DNA of 64,000 nucleotides from Roseiarcus sp963784805 (GTDB lineage: Bacteria; Pseudomonadota; Alphaproteobacteria; Rhizobiales; Beijerinckiaceae): contig CAWASR010000028.1 in assembly GCA_963784805.1 (NCBI GenBank), positions 372,001 to 436,000 of the forward strand. The letters run 5' to 3'. The notes under the pieces are model-generated. The model was not told where the DNA came from. It made no database searches and worked only from the letters and a program-made list of their open reading frames with translations. Of this stretch, positions 8,806-17,549 are shown piece by piece (within the stretch, counting starts at the first letter, position 1; every line of letters starts with the position of its first letter). The translations under genes and the position numbers were made by a program.

Positions 8806-9887
8806 TTGGAGACCCTCCGGATCCACTGATCGAGCGCGACCGCGACGATGATCAGGACGCCGATCGCGAATTCCTGCCACAGCACGTCGAGGCCGGCGAG
8901 CGACACGGCGGAGCGGAACACGCCGACGATAAGCGCACCCACCAGCGTGCCGACGATCGAGCCGCGCCCGCCGAAGAGGCTGGTGCCGCCGATCACCACC
9001 GCGGTTATGCTGTTGAGGTTCATATTTTCGCCCGCCGTCGGGCTGATCGCGCCGACGCGGCCAATCAGCGCCCAGCCGGCGATCGCGGCGATGAGGCCGG
9101 CGAGCACATAGACGCTGAGCAGAACCTTGTCGGTATCGATGCCGGCGAGCCGCGCGGATTCCGGATCGTCGCCGGTCGCATAGACGTGGCGGCCGTAGGC
9201 AGTGCGGTTGAGCACGTACCAGACGACCGCGGCGACCAGGATCAAGAGGAACGTGCCCCACATGATGCGCGCGTCGCCGACCGAAACCTGATTGCCCATC
9301 ATGTTCAGGAACGGCGCCTTCGCGTCGATGTCCTGCATGCCGATGGTTTGGCTCTGCGAATAGAAGGTGTTGAGAGCGCCGATGATCGACAATGTGCCGA
9401 GGGTGACGATGAACGGCGGCATTCGCAGCCGCGTGACCAGAATTCCGTTCAAGTATCCGAAGACCGAGCCGCAGAGCAGACCAAGCGGAAAGGCGAGGAT
9501 CGTCGGCAGGCCGTCGACCACCGCGAGCCGCCCCATCACCACGGAAGAGATGACCATGATGACGCCAATCGACAGGTCGATGCCGGCGGTGAGAATCACC
9601 AGGGTTTGGCCGATGCCGAGAATGCCGGTGACCATCACCTGGGTGAGCACCGTCGAGACGTTGCTGGCGGAGGTGAAGCGCGACGGATTGACGATGACGC
9701 CGAGCAGCAGGCCGAGCACCAGCACGACGAAGGGAACGGTCGTCGGGTAGACATGCAGGAATCGCTGGACGCGCTGCAGAAACGTGACCCGCTCATCCTC
9801 GAACGAGGCGACCGTCGTCGTCGCCGCGCTCAGCACCTTCTCGAATTCCTGCGGCGCACGCCGCCCGCCCTCAGAGGCTTCGCTCAT
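8802..9887 (-). CDS. frcC: Sugar ABC transporter permease, FrcC/RbsC-like
   Basis: This is the inner-membrane permease of the CUT2 importer (361 residues). A soluble N-terminal stretch of about 55 residues precedes eight to ten hydrophobic segments. The conserved loop of this family is present in S-I-T-A-V-V-I-G-G-T-S-L-F-G-G-R-G-S, where the transporter couples to the ATPase. The long N-terminal extension is as expected for FrcC rather than RbsC. The gene lies 147 bp downstream of the binding protein and overlaps the ATPase by 4 bp. Confidence 0.87.
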   Translation of the reverse strand: MSEASEGGRRAPQEFEKVLSAATTTVASFEDERVTFLQRVQRFLHVYPTTVPFVVLVLGLLLGVIVNPSRFTSASNVSTVLTQVMVTGILGIGQTLVILTAGIDLSIGVIMVISSVVMGRLAVVDGLPTILAFPLGLLCGSVFGYLNGILVTRLRMPPFIVTLGTLSIIGALNTFYSQSQTIGMQDIDAKAPFLNMMGNQVSVGDARIMWGTFLLILVAAVVWYVLNRTAYGRHVYATGDDPESARLAGIDTDKVLLSVYVLAGLIAAIAGWALIGRVGAISPTAGENMNLNSITAVVIGGTSLFGGRGSIVGTLVGALIVGVFRSAVSLAGLDVLWQEFAIGVLIIVAVALDQWIRRVSK

Positions 9888-10034
9888 CGCTTCCTCGTAC
9901 GTTCCCCCGCGCGCCGACGCACGCCGCCGACGCTTCTCTTGCGCTTATCTTCGCGAAATCGGCGCCCGCGAACCGCGGCCCCAGGCGCCGACATCTCGTC
10001 GTTCAGAGAATTAAGCTCCGAACGTCCGAGGAAA

Positions 10035-11045
10035 TCAACCCCAGCAGAGCTTCAAGCCCTCGGCGGTGTCGATCGAGGGCACGCCCTTGACCGGATGGTC
10101 GGTTACAAGCTTCTCACCGGTGTCCATGCTGTGGGGCTTCTTGCCGCTCTTTATGTACTCGGCGATGGCTTCGACGCCGTCGGAGGCCATCAGCAGCGGA
10201 TACTGCTGGGAAGTGGCGCCGAGGATGCCGTCCTTGACCCACTTGACGCCCTGGCAGCCGCCGTCGACCGCGACGAACACCACGCCCTTCTCCTTGCCCG
10301 CAGCCTTCAGCGCCGCGTAGCCGCCGTAGGCAGCCGGCTCGTTGATTGCATAGACGACGTCGATGTGGTCGGCCTTCTGCAGGATGTTCTCCATCGCCTT
10401 GCGGCCGCCCTCGGTCGAGCCGGCGGTCACGTCGGAGCCGACGATCTGCGGGCTGTCGCTCATGGCGTAGTGCTTCGGATTGGGAACCTTGATGCCGAAG
10501 CCGGTGAGAAAGCCGTTGTGGCGCAGATAGTCGACCGACGGCTCGTTGGCGGCGAGGTCGAGGGTCGCGATCTTGGCGGTCTTGGCCTTGTCGCCAAGCG
10601 TCTCCTTCGCCCACTTGCCGATCAGTTCGCCGGCCTTGAAGTTGTCGGTCGCGTAGAGCGCGTCGGCCGCGGTGACCGGATCGAGCGGCGTGTCGAGCGT
10701 AATGACGAGAATGCCGGCCTTGCGGGCCTTCTCGACCGTCGGCACGATCGCCGTCGAATCGCTCGGCACCAGCAGGATGCCCTTGGCGCCGGCCGCCATC
10801 AGCTGCTCGATCGCCGCGACCTGGCCGTCGTTGTCGCCGTCCGCCTTGCCGGCGTAGGCTTGCGGGGTCAGGCCGAGCGCCTTGGCCTTGGCCTGGAAGC
10901 CTTCCTTCATCTTGACGAAGAACGGATTGGTGTTTGTTTTCGTAATTAGGCCGACGATGTCCCCGGCGTGCGCGGAAGCGCCGATCAGGGCGAAGGACAG
11001 AACGCCGGCTGCGGCGCACGTGAACAGTTTGGAGATTTTGGACAC
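10035..11045 (-). CDS. frcB: Periplasmic sugar-binding protein, FrcB-like
   Basis: This is the substrate-binding protein of the importer (336 residues), a type I periplasmic fold exported through Sec. The signal peptide spans residues 1 to about 27, ending A-S-A-H-A. The mature protein opens with I-V-G-L-I-T-K-T-N-T-N-P-F-F, characteristic of the FrcB/ribose-binding branch; the ligand-binding D-x-D-G-G-C segment near the C-terminal half (A-V-D-G-G-C-Q-G-V) is present. It is first in the operon. A purine-rich GGAGGAAAT lies just before the ATG at 11045. The divergent ROK gene on the other side of a 313-bp intergenic region is its likely regulator. Confidence 0.87.
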   Translation of the reverse strand: MSKISKLFTCAAAGVLSFALIGASAHAGDIVGLITKTNTNPFFVKMKEGFQAKAKALGLTPQAYAGKADGDNDGQVAAIEQLMAAGAKGILLVPSDSTAIVPTVEKARKAGILVITLDTPLDPVTAADALYATDNFKAGELIGKWAKETLGDKAKTAKIATLDLAANEPSVDYLRHNGFLTGFGIKVPNPKHYAMSDSPQIVGSDVTAGSTEGGRKAMENILQKADHIDVVYAINEPAAYGGYAALKAAGKEKGVVFVAVDGGCQGVKWVKDGILGATSQQYPLLMASDGVEAIAEYIKSGKKPHSMDTGEKLVTDHPVKGVPSIDTAEGLKLCWG

Positions 11046-11358
11046 GGATTTCCTCCCTGGAGGGTCATAGCGGCGGCGTCGGTCTCTGTCGGTCGCTCAA
11101 GGACGCCTTGCGTTCCCGAGCCGTACGACTTGATTTGCGCCGTCGTCACGTCATAGGGCCAAATTTTTGATCAAGAGTCAAGGATAACTCCATCCGATAG
11201 AATAATCGTTGACAGCCTTCCGCATTCGGACCAATCATGTGGCACCTAGGGCTTTATGGCAACTTCGAGGGGGAGGATGAAGGAGGCGGGCGCCTATTTA
11301 CCGCGCGCGCCCGAACCTAGCGTTCGGTTCCGCCGGTGCGGAAGAATTTTCCGATCTA
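11046..11358. promoter_or_regulatory. Divergent frcB / ROK-regulator promoter region (313 bp)
   Basis: This region lies between two divergent genes and should contain both promoters and the ROK operator. A TTGACA box on the plus strand lies at 11209-11214, but the expected -10 is poor. An AT-rich stretch at 11159-11185 contains the 8-bp palindrome TTGATCAA (11167-11174), a possible core of an operator. Both sites are suggestions from inspection only. Confidence 0.4.
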
Positions 11359-12574
11359 ATGCCACTTCCTAACGCCGACGTTGGCGGCGCGGACCAGGCC
11401 GGCGTACGCCTTTACAATGAGCGACTGCTCCTTTCCTTGGTTCGCCGCTTCGGACCTCTGTCAAAAATCGAGGTGGCGAGGTTGACAGGCCTATCGGTGC
11501 AATCGACTTCCGCCATCATGAATCGACTGCAAGCAGACGGACTGCTGAGGAGGGAGGCTCCGTTGCGCGGGCGCGTTGGGCAGCCGACGATCCCAATGTC
11601 GCTCGACCCGGAGGGCGCCTATTCCTTTGGACTCAAGATCGGAAGGCGCAGCTGCGATCTGGTGCTGATTGACTTTCGCGGCGCGATTCGCGAGCGCGCT
11701 CGCAGGGCTTACGCCTATCCCAGGCCGGCGATGATCCTCGATTTCGTTAGAGGTTCGCTGTCATCGCTCGCCAATCCACTGAGCGCGATCCAGAGGCGGC
11801 GAATCGCGGGACTCGGCGTGGCCGCGCCCTTCCAGCTTTGGAACTGGGAGACCGAAATCGGCGCGCCTATCGGCGCGCTACGTGCTTGGCGAGGATTCGA
11901 CATCGAAACGGAAATTGCGGAACTTTCTCCATTCCCGGTCACTCTGTGCAATGACGCGACCGCCGCCTGCGCAGCGGAATTCTTCTTTGGCAGCGGCTGG
12001 CGACATCGCGATTTGCTGTATTACTTCCTCGGGCGCGTTCCTCGGCGGCGGACTGGTTCTCGACGGTGCGTTGCATCCGGGGCGCAATGGCAACGCCGGC
12101 GCGTTGGGATCGATGCCGGTCATGAGTAAAATCGCTGGAGGCGTTCCGCCGCAACTCATCGCCTGCGCCTCGATCTATCAGCTCGAGCGCCGGCTCGAAA
12201 GCGCCGGCGTCGACGCCTCTTCGATCTGGGCGACGCCCGACAGGTGGATCGACTTCGGACCTCAGCTCGACAGTTGGATCGAGGATGCGGCCTCATCCCT
12301 GGCCTACGCGTCTGTCGCCGCGATATCGGTCATCGATTTCGAGACGATCATGATCGACGGAGCGATGCCAGCAAACGTGCGCGACCGCTTGACGACGCGA
12401 ACGGCGCAAATTTACGCCCGTCTCGACCGCCGTGGACTGAGCGATGTCGAATTCGCTTCGGGCACAATCGGGGCCGACGCCCGCGCCATCGGCGCCGCCG
12501 CCTTGCCTCTCATCGGGCAATTTTCGCGTGATCGCGAGGTCTTGTTCAAGGACACCGCTGGTCAAGCCGGTTGA
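11359..12574 (+). pseudogene. frcR: ROK family transcriptional regulator, FrcR-like, one frameshift
   Basis: ROK repressors have an N-terminal winged helix and a sugar-kinase-like ligand domain. The helix-turn-helix is at residues about 25-65 (I-E-V-A-R-L-T-G-L-S motif). The kinase-like domain starts near residue 90 and runs in frame to L-L-Y-Y-F-L-G at 12014-12033. The next conserved segment, A-F-L-G-G-G-L-V-L-D-G then G-N-A-G-A-L-G, continues in the +1 frame to the stop at 12574. Removing one base within 12031-12036 restores a continuous protein of about 404 residues, normal for the family. It is divergent from frcBCA and 131 bp upstream of zwf. Either a natural frameshift or a one-base sequence error would explain this. 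Confidence 0.8.
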
Positions 12575-12705
12575 CCGTTGGGTTCGAGTCTTGTCGCTAT
12601 CCGCGAACTTGGCGAACAGGGATGAGGTCGCTAGACTTCCGCAAGTCGCCCCACGGCAGCGGCGCACCTCATTCGAGCTTCTTGCCGACCAAACTGAGAC
12701 GCGCC

Positions 12706-14181
12706 ATGGTCGTCCACATCGTCAAGGTTGAACCGTTCGATCTCGTTGTCTTCGGCGGAACGGGCGACCTTGCCTATCGCAAGCTCTATCCCGCGTTGTT
12801 TCACCGCGAGAAAAGCGAGCAATTCTCGGAGCCGACGCGAATTATCGGCGTCTCGCGCCGTCATCTCGAACGGGACGCTTTTCGCGCGGCCGTCAGGGAT
12901 GCGCTGGTCAAGTTCAATGCAATCGACGACGAATCCAACCCGGCCGTGGATCGCTTCCTGTCGCGAATTGAACATGTCGCGGCCGACGCCAAAAGCGATT
13001 CCGGTTGGGCCGACCTGAAATCCTTGCTTGGTCCCGACGAGCGGATTCGCGCCTTCTATCTTGCGACAAGCCCCGACCTCTTCGCGCCGCTGGCCAAGCG
13101 GCTAGGGGCCGAGGGCCTGACCACTCCCCGCTCGCGCATCATTGTGGAAAAGCCGATCGGGCGGGATGGCGCAAGCGCGGCTACGGTCAACGACGCGATC
13201 GGCGCCGTCTTTCTCGAGCGCAACATATTCCGCATCGATCACTATCTCGGCAAGGAATCAGTGCAGAACTTGATGGCGTTGCGTTTCGCCAACATTCTGC
13301 TCGAGCCGTTGTGGAACAGCGCCCATGTTGACCATGTGCAGATCACCGTCGCCGAAACGCTCGGCGTCGAAGGCCGTGGCGACTACTACGACGCGTCGGG
13401 AGCGATCCGCGACATGGTGCAAAACCACATAATGCAGCTCCTTTGTCTGGTGGCGATGGAGCCGCCGAATTCGCTCGACGCGGACTCGCTGCGCGATGAG
13501 AAGCTCAAGGTGCTCAAGGCGTTGCAGCCGATCGACGAGTCGAACGCCTCGGCGCTCACCGTTCGTGGGCAGTATCGCGCCGGATTCGCCGACGGCGGCC
13601 CGGTCCCCGGCTACCTGCAAGACGTCGGCAGAGAGCAGAGCGACACTGAGACCTTCGTCGCGCTCAAGCTCGGCCTCGCCAATTGGCGGTGGGCCGGCGT
13701 GCCTTTCTATATTCGCACCGGCAAGCGGCTGCCGCAGAAGTTCTCGGAAATCGTCGTCACGTTCCATCGCTTGCCCCACGTGATTTTTGACCGCCAACCC
13801 GACGGCATTCCGGCCAATCGCCTGGTGATCCGCGTTCAGCCGGACGAAGGGATCAAGCTGTGGATGATGGTCAAGGAGCCTGGCCCCGGCGCCATGCGCT
13901 TGCAGCACGTCCCGCTCGACATGAGCTTCGCCAGGGCTTTCGGCATGGTGCCGGCCGACGCTTATGAGCGGCTGCTGATGGACGCCCTGCGCGGCAACGC
14001 CGCGCTCTTCATGCGCCGCGACGAGGTGGAAGCCGCCTGGAGATTCATCGATCCGGTCCGCGAGGCCTGGGCCCAATCGCATGAGCCGCCGCGCCCCTAT
14101 GCCGCAGGAACCTGGGGACCGAACGCCTCGGTCGCGTTGATTGAGCGCGACGGACGGACCTGGAACGAGGAATACGAATGA
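12706..14181 (+). CDS. zwf: Glucose-6-phosphate 1-dehydrogenase
   Basis: It oxidises glucose 6-phosphate to 6-phosphogluconolactone with NADP(+), the entry to the oxidative pentose phosphate and Entner-Doudoroff routes, in the cytoplasm. The product (491 residues) has the nucleotide motif G-G-T-G-D-L-A near residue 17 and the substrate-binding signature R-I-D-H-Y-L-G-K-E starting at residue 176. The C-terminal half has the typical F-Y-I-R-T-G-K-R-L segment. The frame is open back to 12571, but family N-termini match the ATG at 12706. The next gene, pgl, overlaps by 4 bp (ATGA), so the two enzymes of consecutive steps are made together. Confidence 0.95.
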   Translation: MVVHIVKVEPFDLVVFGGTGDLAYRKLYPALFHREKSEQFSEPTRIIGVSRRHLERDAFRAAVRDALVKFNAIDDESNPAVDRFLSRIEHVAADAKSDSGWADLKSLLGPDERIRAFYLATSPDLFAPLAKRLGAEGLTTPRSRIIVEKPIGRDGASAATVNDAIGAVFLERNIFRIDHYLGKESVQNLMALRFANILLEPLWNSAHVDHVQITVAETLGVEGRGDYYDASGAIRDMVQNHIMQLLCLVAMEPPNSLDADSLRDEKLKVLKALQPIDESNASALTVRGQYRAGFADGGPVPGYLQDVGREQSDTETFVALKLGLANWRWAGVPFYIRTGKRLPQKFSEIVVTFHRLPHVIFDRQPDGIPANRLVIRVQPDEGIKLWMMVKEPGPGAMRLQHVPLDMSFARAFGMVPADAYERLLMDALRGNAALFMRRDEVEAAWRFIDPVREAWAQSHEPPRPYAAGTWGPNASVALIERDGRTWNEEYE

Positions 14182-14909
14182 TGACGACCAACGTTACGAT
14201 GAAGTCGGACTTTCTGCGCCGCGATTTTGCCGATGGCGAGGCCCTGGCCGCCGCCCTGGCGGAGTGGACGGCCGAGCGTCTGCAGACTGCGATTGCGGCT
14301 CGAAGCGCGGCGCTGCTCGTCGTGTCCGGCGGCAAGTCGCCGGAGCGATATTTCGAAGCGCTGTCAAAAATGACGCTCGACTGGACCCGCGTCTCGATCA
14401 CCCTCGCCGACGAGCGGCGCGTGCCCGACGACAGCCCGCGCTCCAACGCGCGCCTGGTCCGCGAGGCCTTGCTGCGCAACGAGGCCGCGGCCGCAAGTTT
14501 TTCGCCGCTGGCGGACTCGCGTCTTACCGCCGACCAGGAGCTTGCCGCCGCGAGCGCGCGGGTCGCCAATCTGCCGCTTCCCGCCGATGTCGTCGTCCTC
14601 GGCATGGGCGACGACGGCCACACCGCCTCCTGGTTTCCCGGCGCCCAAGGGCTCGCCGAAGCGATGGACTCCGGCGCGCGACAGCTGGTCGCGCCCATCG
14701 TCGCCGCCGGCGCCGACGAGCCGCGGCTCACCCTGACCGGCCGCGTGATCCTGCGCGCGGATGCCATCGCCCTCCTGATCGAAGGGGAGGCGAAGCTGAG
14801 GACGCTCGCGGCCGCGCTGGAGCCGGGACCCGAAGCCGACATGCCGATCCGGGCCGTGCTTCGCCGCGCGGCCGACCGGCTGACGGTGTTCAGCGCCGAG
14901 CGCGAGTGA
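14178..14909 (+). CDS. pgl: 6-phosphogluconolactonase
   Basis: It hydrolyses 6-phosphogluconolactone, the product of Zwf, to 6-phosphogluconate. The product (243 residues) is of the NagB/DevB fold: V-S-G-G-K-S-P-E-R near residue 53, L-A-D-E-R-R-V-P near 78, and the signature V-L-G-M-G-D-D-G-H-T-A-S near 138-149. The ATG lies inside the zwf stop (ATGA overlap). Downstream the convergent binding-protein gene ends 53 bp away, so the operon ends here. Confidence 0.95.
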   Translation: MMTTNVTMKSDFLRRDFADGEALAAALAEWTAERLQTAIAARSAALLVVSGGKSPERYFEALSKMTLDWTRVSITLADERRVPDDSPRSNARLVREALLRNEAAAASFSPLADSRLTADQELAAASARVANLPLPADVVVLGMGDDGHTASWFPGAQGLAEAMDSGARQLVAPIVAAGADEPRLTLTGRVILRADAIALLIEGEAKLRTLAAALEPGPEADMPIRAVLRRAADRLTVFSAERE

Positions 14910-14962
14910 CGGCGGCGGCCGAGAACGCCGGTCCGCACGGGTTCTTCGCGCGCCGCCTGAGC

Positions 14963-16189
14963 CTACGCCTTCACGAACGGGCATCCGCCCTTGTCCAAGG
15001 GTCGAAAGGCGTCCTCCGGATTGATCGTCGCGACAAGCCGGAAATAGTCCCAATCGTATTTCGACTCGGCGCTGGACTTGGCTTTGTAGAGATAGACTGG
15101 GTGGAGCTTGCGTCCGTCAACCCGGATGATCCCCTTGCCGAATAGCGGATCGTCGGTCGGAATCGCCTTCATCGCATCGACGAGTTTGACGCCGTCGTCG
15201 GCGCTCTTGATCTGAGCCATCGCCTTCATCAGATGTTCCGTGGCCGCATACATGCCCGCATGCATGTCATTGGGCATCATCTTCTTGGGATGCGCCGCCT
15301 GGAAGCGCCTGGCGAAGGCGCGCGTTCCCTCGTTCGCGTCCCAATAGAAGGCGGTGCAGATCATTGCGCCGTCGACGATGTCGAGACCGAGCGCCGGAAT
15401 GTTGGTGACATTGAGCGTGAAGCCGGCGAGGCGCTGCTTGGAGCCCAGTCCGAACTCATGAGCCTGTTTGAAGCAATTATTGGTGTCGCCGCCCCCGTTC
15501 GCGAAGGCGACGACATCCGCGCCCGAATTCTGCGCCTGCAGGAGGAATGAGGAAAAGTCGGCGCTGTTGATGGGATGGCGAACCGAGCCGACAACCTTTC
15601 CGCCCGCGGCTTCAACTCCCGCGGCGCCATTGGCTTCGAGGTCCTTGCCGAAGGCGTAGTCGGCGGTGATGAAGAACCAGGACTTGCCACCCGCTTCGGT
15701 CACCGCCCTTCCCAAACCCCGGCCATAGGCATAGGTGTCGTAGGTCCAGTGGACGAAATTGCGCGAGCACTTCGCGCCGGTCAGCACCGACGATCCGGCT
15801 CCCGAGCCGATGACCGCCTTGTTCTTCTCGTTGGCGACGGCGAGGACCGCGAGCGCCACCGCCGAATTTGGCAGATCCATGATCACGTCGACATTCTCGG
15901 TGTCGAACCACTTGCGCGCGATCGCCGCGCCGACGTCGGGCTTGTTCTGGTGGTCGGCGGAGACGATCACGACCGGGACGCCGAGCTTGGCCGAGAGATC
16001 GTCGACCGCCAGTTTCGCCGCGATCACCGAGCCCACGCCCTGGTAGTCGGCATAGACGCCCGACATGTCGTTCATGATTCCGATCTTGAGCGGGCGCGCG
16101 GCCTGCGCCCGTGCGAGCCCCGGCCCGACGGCGAACGCGGCTCCCGCGAGCAAAAACCGCCGCCGATCCGTCGCGGTTGAAATCCTCAT
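14963..16189 (-). CDS. Amino-acid/urea-type ABC substrate-binding protein (LivK family), Tat-exported
   Basis: This is a type I periplasmic binding protein (408 residues) of the branched-chain amino-acid family. The N-terminus has R-R-R-F-L-L-A-G followed by a hydrophobic stretch and cleavage after A-R-A, which suggests Tat export. The mature protein opens with L-K-I-G-I-M-N-D-M-S-G-V-Y, typical of the family. The ATG at 16189 has an excellent GGAGGA; the open frame upstream is not coding. No permease or ATPase genes lie nearby, so it is an orphan in this window. The ligand is unknown; similar proteins in methylotrophs and rhizobia bind amino acids, amides, urea or small carboxylates. Confidence 0.88.
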   Translation of the reverse strand: MRISTATDRRRFLLAGAAFAVGPGLARAQAARPLKIGIMNDMSGVYADYQGVGSVIAAKLAVDDLSAKLGVPVVIVSADHQNKPDVGAAIARKWFDTENVDVIMDLPNSAVALAVLAVANEKNKAVIGSGAGSSVLTGAKCSRNFVHWTYDTYAYGRGLGRAVTEAGGKSWFFITADYAFGKDLEANGAAGVEAAGGKVVGSVRHPINSADFSSFLLQAQNSGADVVAFANGGGDTNNCFKQAHEFGLGSKQRLAGFTLNVTNIPALGLDIVDGAMICTAFYWDANEGTRAFARRFQAAHPKKMMPNDMHAGMYAATEHLMKAMAQIKSADDGVKLVDAMKAIPTDDPLFGKGIIRVDGRKLHPVYLYKAKSSAESKYDWDYFRLVATINPEDAFRPLDKGGCPFVKA

Positions 16190-16402
16190 GCGCTCCTCCC
16201 GATCGGCGATCCCTGGCGCGCGGCCGCGCATCGCGCCGGCCGGCATGTCGCCGCCTGTCTGAGGTTTGTGGAGGAAGACCAGAGGTTAGGCAATCCCCGC
16301 CCCGGAGACGCGATCCTGGCGCGGCGCTCGGCGCGCACGATCGGCAAGGCGCCGATAATTAAAACATTTTATATTAGTGCAATAAGCGCCTGTCGCCGTC
16401 TT

Positions 16403-16420
16403 GAGCCCTTTCGAGGGCTC
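16403..16420. repeat. 7-bp-stem hairpin with TTCG loop
   Basis: GAGCCCT-TTCG-AGGGCTC is a perfect stem with a very stable tetraloop. A T-run (16431-16435) begins 10 bases after the stem, too far for a classic intrinsic terminator on the plus strand. It could end transcription entering from either side or be part of a small structured RNA. Confidence 0.5.
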
Positions 16421-16442
16421 GGACGCCAAATTTTTCCAAGCC

Positions 16443-16519
16443 AATCCAAGCCGGACCAAACAAATCCAAGAAAAACCAAGAATAAAAATGCTTGGATTTG
16501 CTTGGACTTGCCTTGGATT
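16443..16519. repeat. Large imperfect inverted repeat (28/29-nt arms, 20-nt AT-rich loop)
   Basis: The left arm 16443-16470 and the right arm 16491-16519 are complementary over nearly their full length, with about four mismatches or bulges. The arms are built from AATCCAAG / CTTGGATT words, and further copies of the word lie just outside (16435-16442). The hairpin would have an A-rich loop and sits in an AT-rich island in otherwise GC-rich DNA. Confidence 0.65.
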
Positions 16520-16961
16520 CTCTCGTCCGAATTGGGACTTTTCAATGGGTTACGGCGATTCCGAACGAAAAAAACAATCAGGGTTAATAACGACCACGTA
16601 CATTGTGTGATATATGCCCGCGCGCGCCGAACCGGCGGCTTCCGCCCTCGTCCCTCGGCCTGCTGGCGACTGCTTTGCCCATGACGAGAGGCACAGTAAC
16701 ACGGCTTTGGATTTTCCGCAAAGAATTGTTGACTCTTATCGCGGCGGCTGTCGGTCCCGATGGTTTGGAGCGTCGGACCAAAATCGGCAGGTGCTCAATC
16801 GAGCGACGGCCGCGCAGCGCGATTGCAGAGCGGCTGGCGCGGACGGACGAGGGCAATTCGGACTGGCGGCGCGATCGCGAATCGGCTGCGCGACGAGGGG
16901 CGGCTCGCGCCGGTCGACGCCTGGATGCCGGACGAGCTTGCGCGAAGGCTGGCGGCGTTGC

Positions 16962-17530
16962 CGGACTGAGGTTGAGGTGGCGTGGCGCCGCGCCCGTCAT
17001 TGCGAGCGGAGCGAAGCAATCCAGCGATGCAGCCGCAGCCCCAAGACGACTGGATTGCTGCGTCGCTTTCGCTCCTCGCAATGACGGAGACTTGCTGAAC
17101 CACGGGGCCGGACAAAAGGTTGTGTTGGCGTGGCGCCGCGCCCGTCATTGCGAGCGCAAGCGAAGCAATCCAGCGCCGCAGCCACAGCCCTATGACGACC
17201 GGATTGCTTCGTCGCTTTCGCTCCTCGCAATGACGGAGACTTGCTGAACCACGGGGACAGACGAAGGTCGTGTTGGCGCGGCGCCGCGCCCGTCACTGCG
17301 AGCGCAAGCGAAGCAATCCAGCACCACGGCCGCAGCCCTACGATGACTGGATTGCTTCGTCGCTTTCGCTCCTCGCAATGACGGAGACTTGCTGAACCAC
17401 GGGACCGGACGGAGGTTGAGTTGGCGCGGCGCCGCGCCCGTCATTGCGAGCGCAAGCGAAGCAATCCAGCGCCGCAGCCACAGCCCTATGACGACCGGAT
17501 TGCTTCGTCGCTGTCGCTCCTCGCAATGAC
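16962..17530. repeat. 148-bp tandem repeat, about 3.8 copies, each an inverted repeat
   Basis: The word CCCGTCA(T/C)TGCGAGCG starts at 16993, 17141, 17289 and 17437, exactly 148 bases apart each time. Each unit has a left arm of about 33 bases ending GCAATCCAG, a spacer of about 25 bases, a complementary right arm beginning CTGGATTGCT or GGATTGCTTCG and ending CGCAATGACG, and a conserved linker of about 50 bases containing CTTGCTGAACCACGGG. The array begins within a linker and ends within the fourth right arm, next to the gene ending at 17550. A single arm copy occurs at 41113-41143. The arm sequence resembles dispersed palindromic repeats known from many alphaproteobacterial genomes. Confidence 0.93.
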
Positions 17531-17549
17531 GAAGCGCCGCGCCGCCGCC

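Larger units (their letters stand above)
16190..17549. other. 1.36-kb region with no convincing gene
   Basis: This long stretch between two leftward genes holds an AT-rich patch (16355-16610) with a short UUCG hairpin and a large imperfect inverted repeat, then a coding-like but unrecognised fragment (about 16760-16969, ending in a TGA), then the 148-bp tandem array (16962-17530). It probably carries the promoter of the binding-protein gene near 16200-16260. Confidence 0.6.

Noticed and set aside
16760..16969. A 69-codon plus frame before the tandem array
   Set aside because: The C-terminal end looks protein-like (D-E-L-A-R-R-L-A-A-L), but no family is recognised, no good start exists and the end overlaps the repeat; it may be a gene fragment.
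16962..17530. CRISPR array
   Set aside because: The 148-bp period, internal inverted repeats and conserved linkers do not fit repeat-spacer structure, and no cas genes are present.
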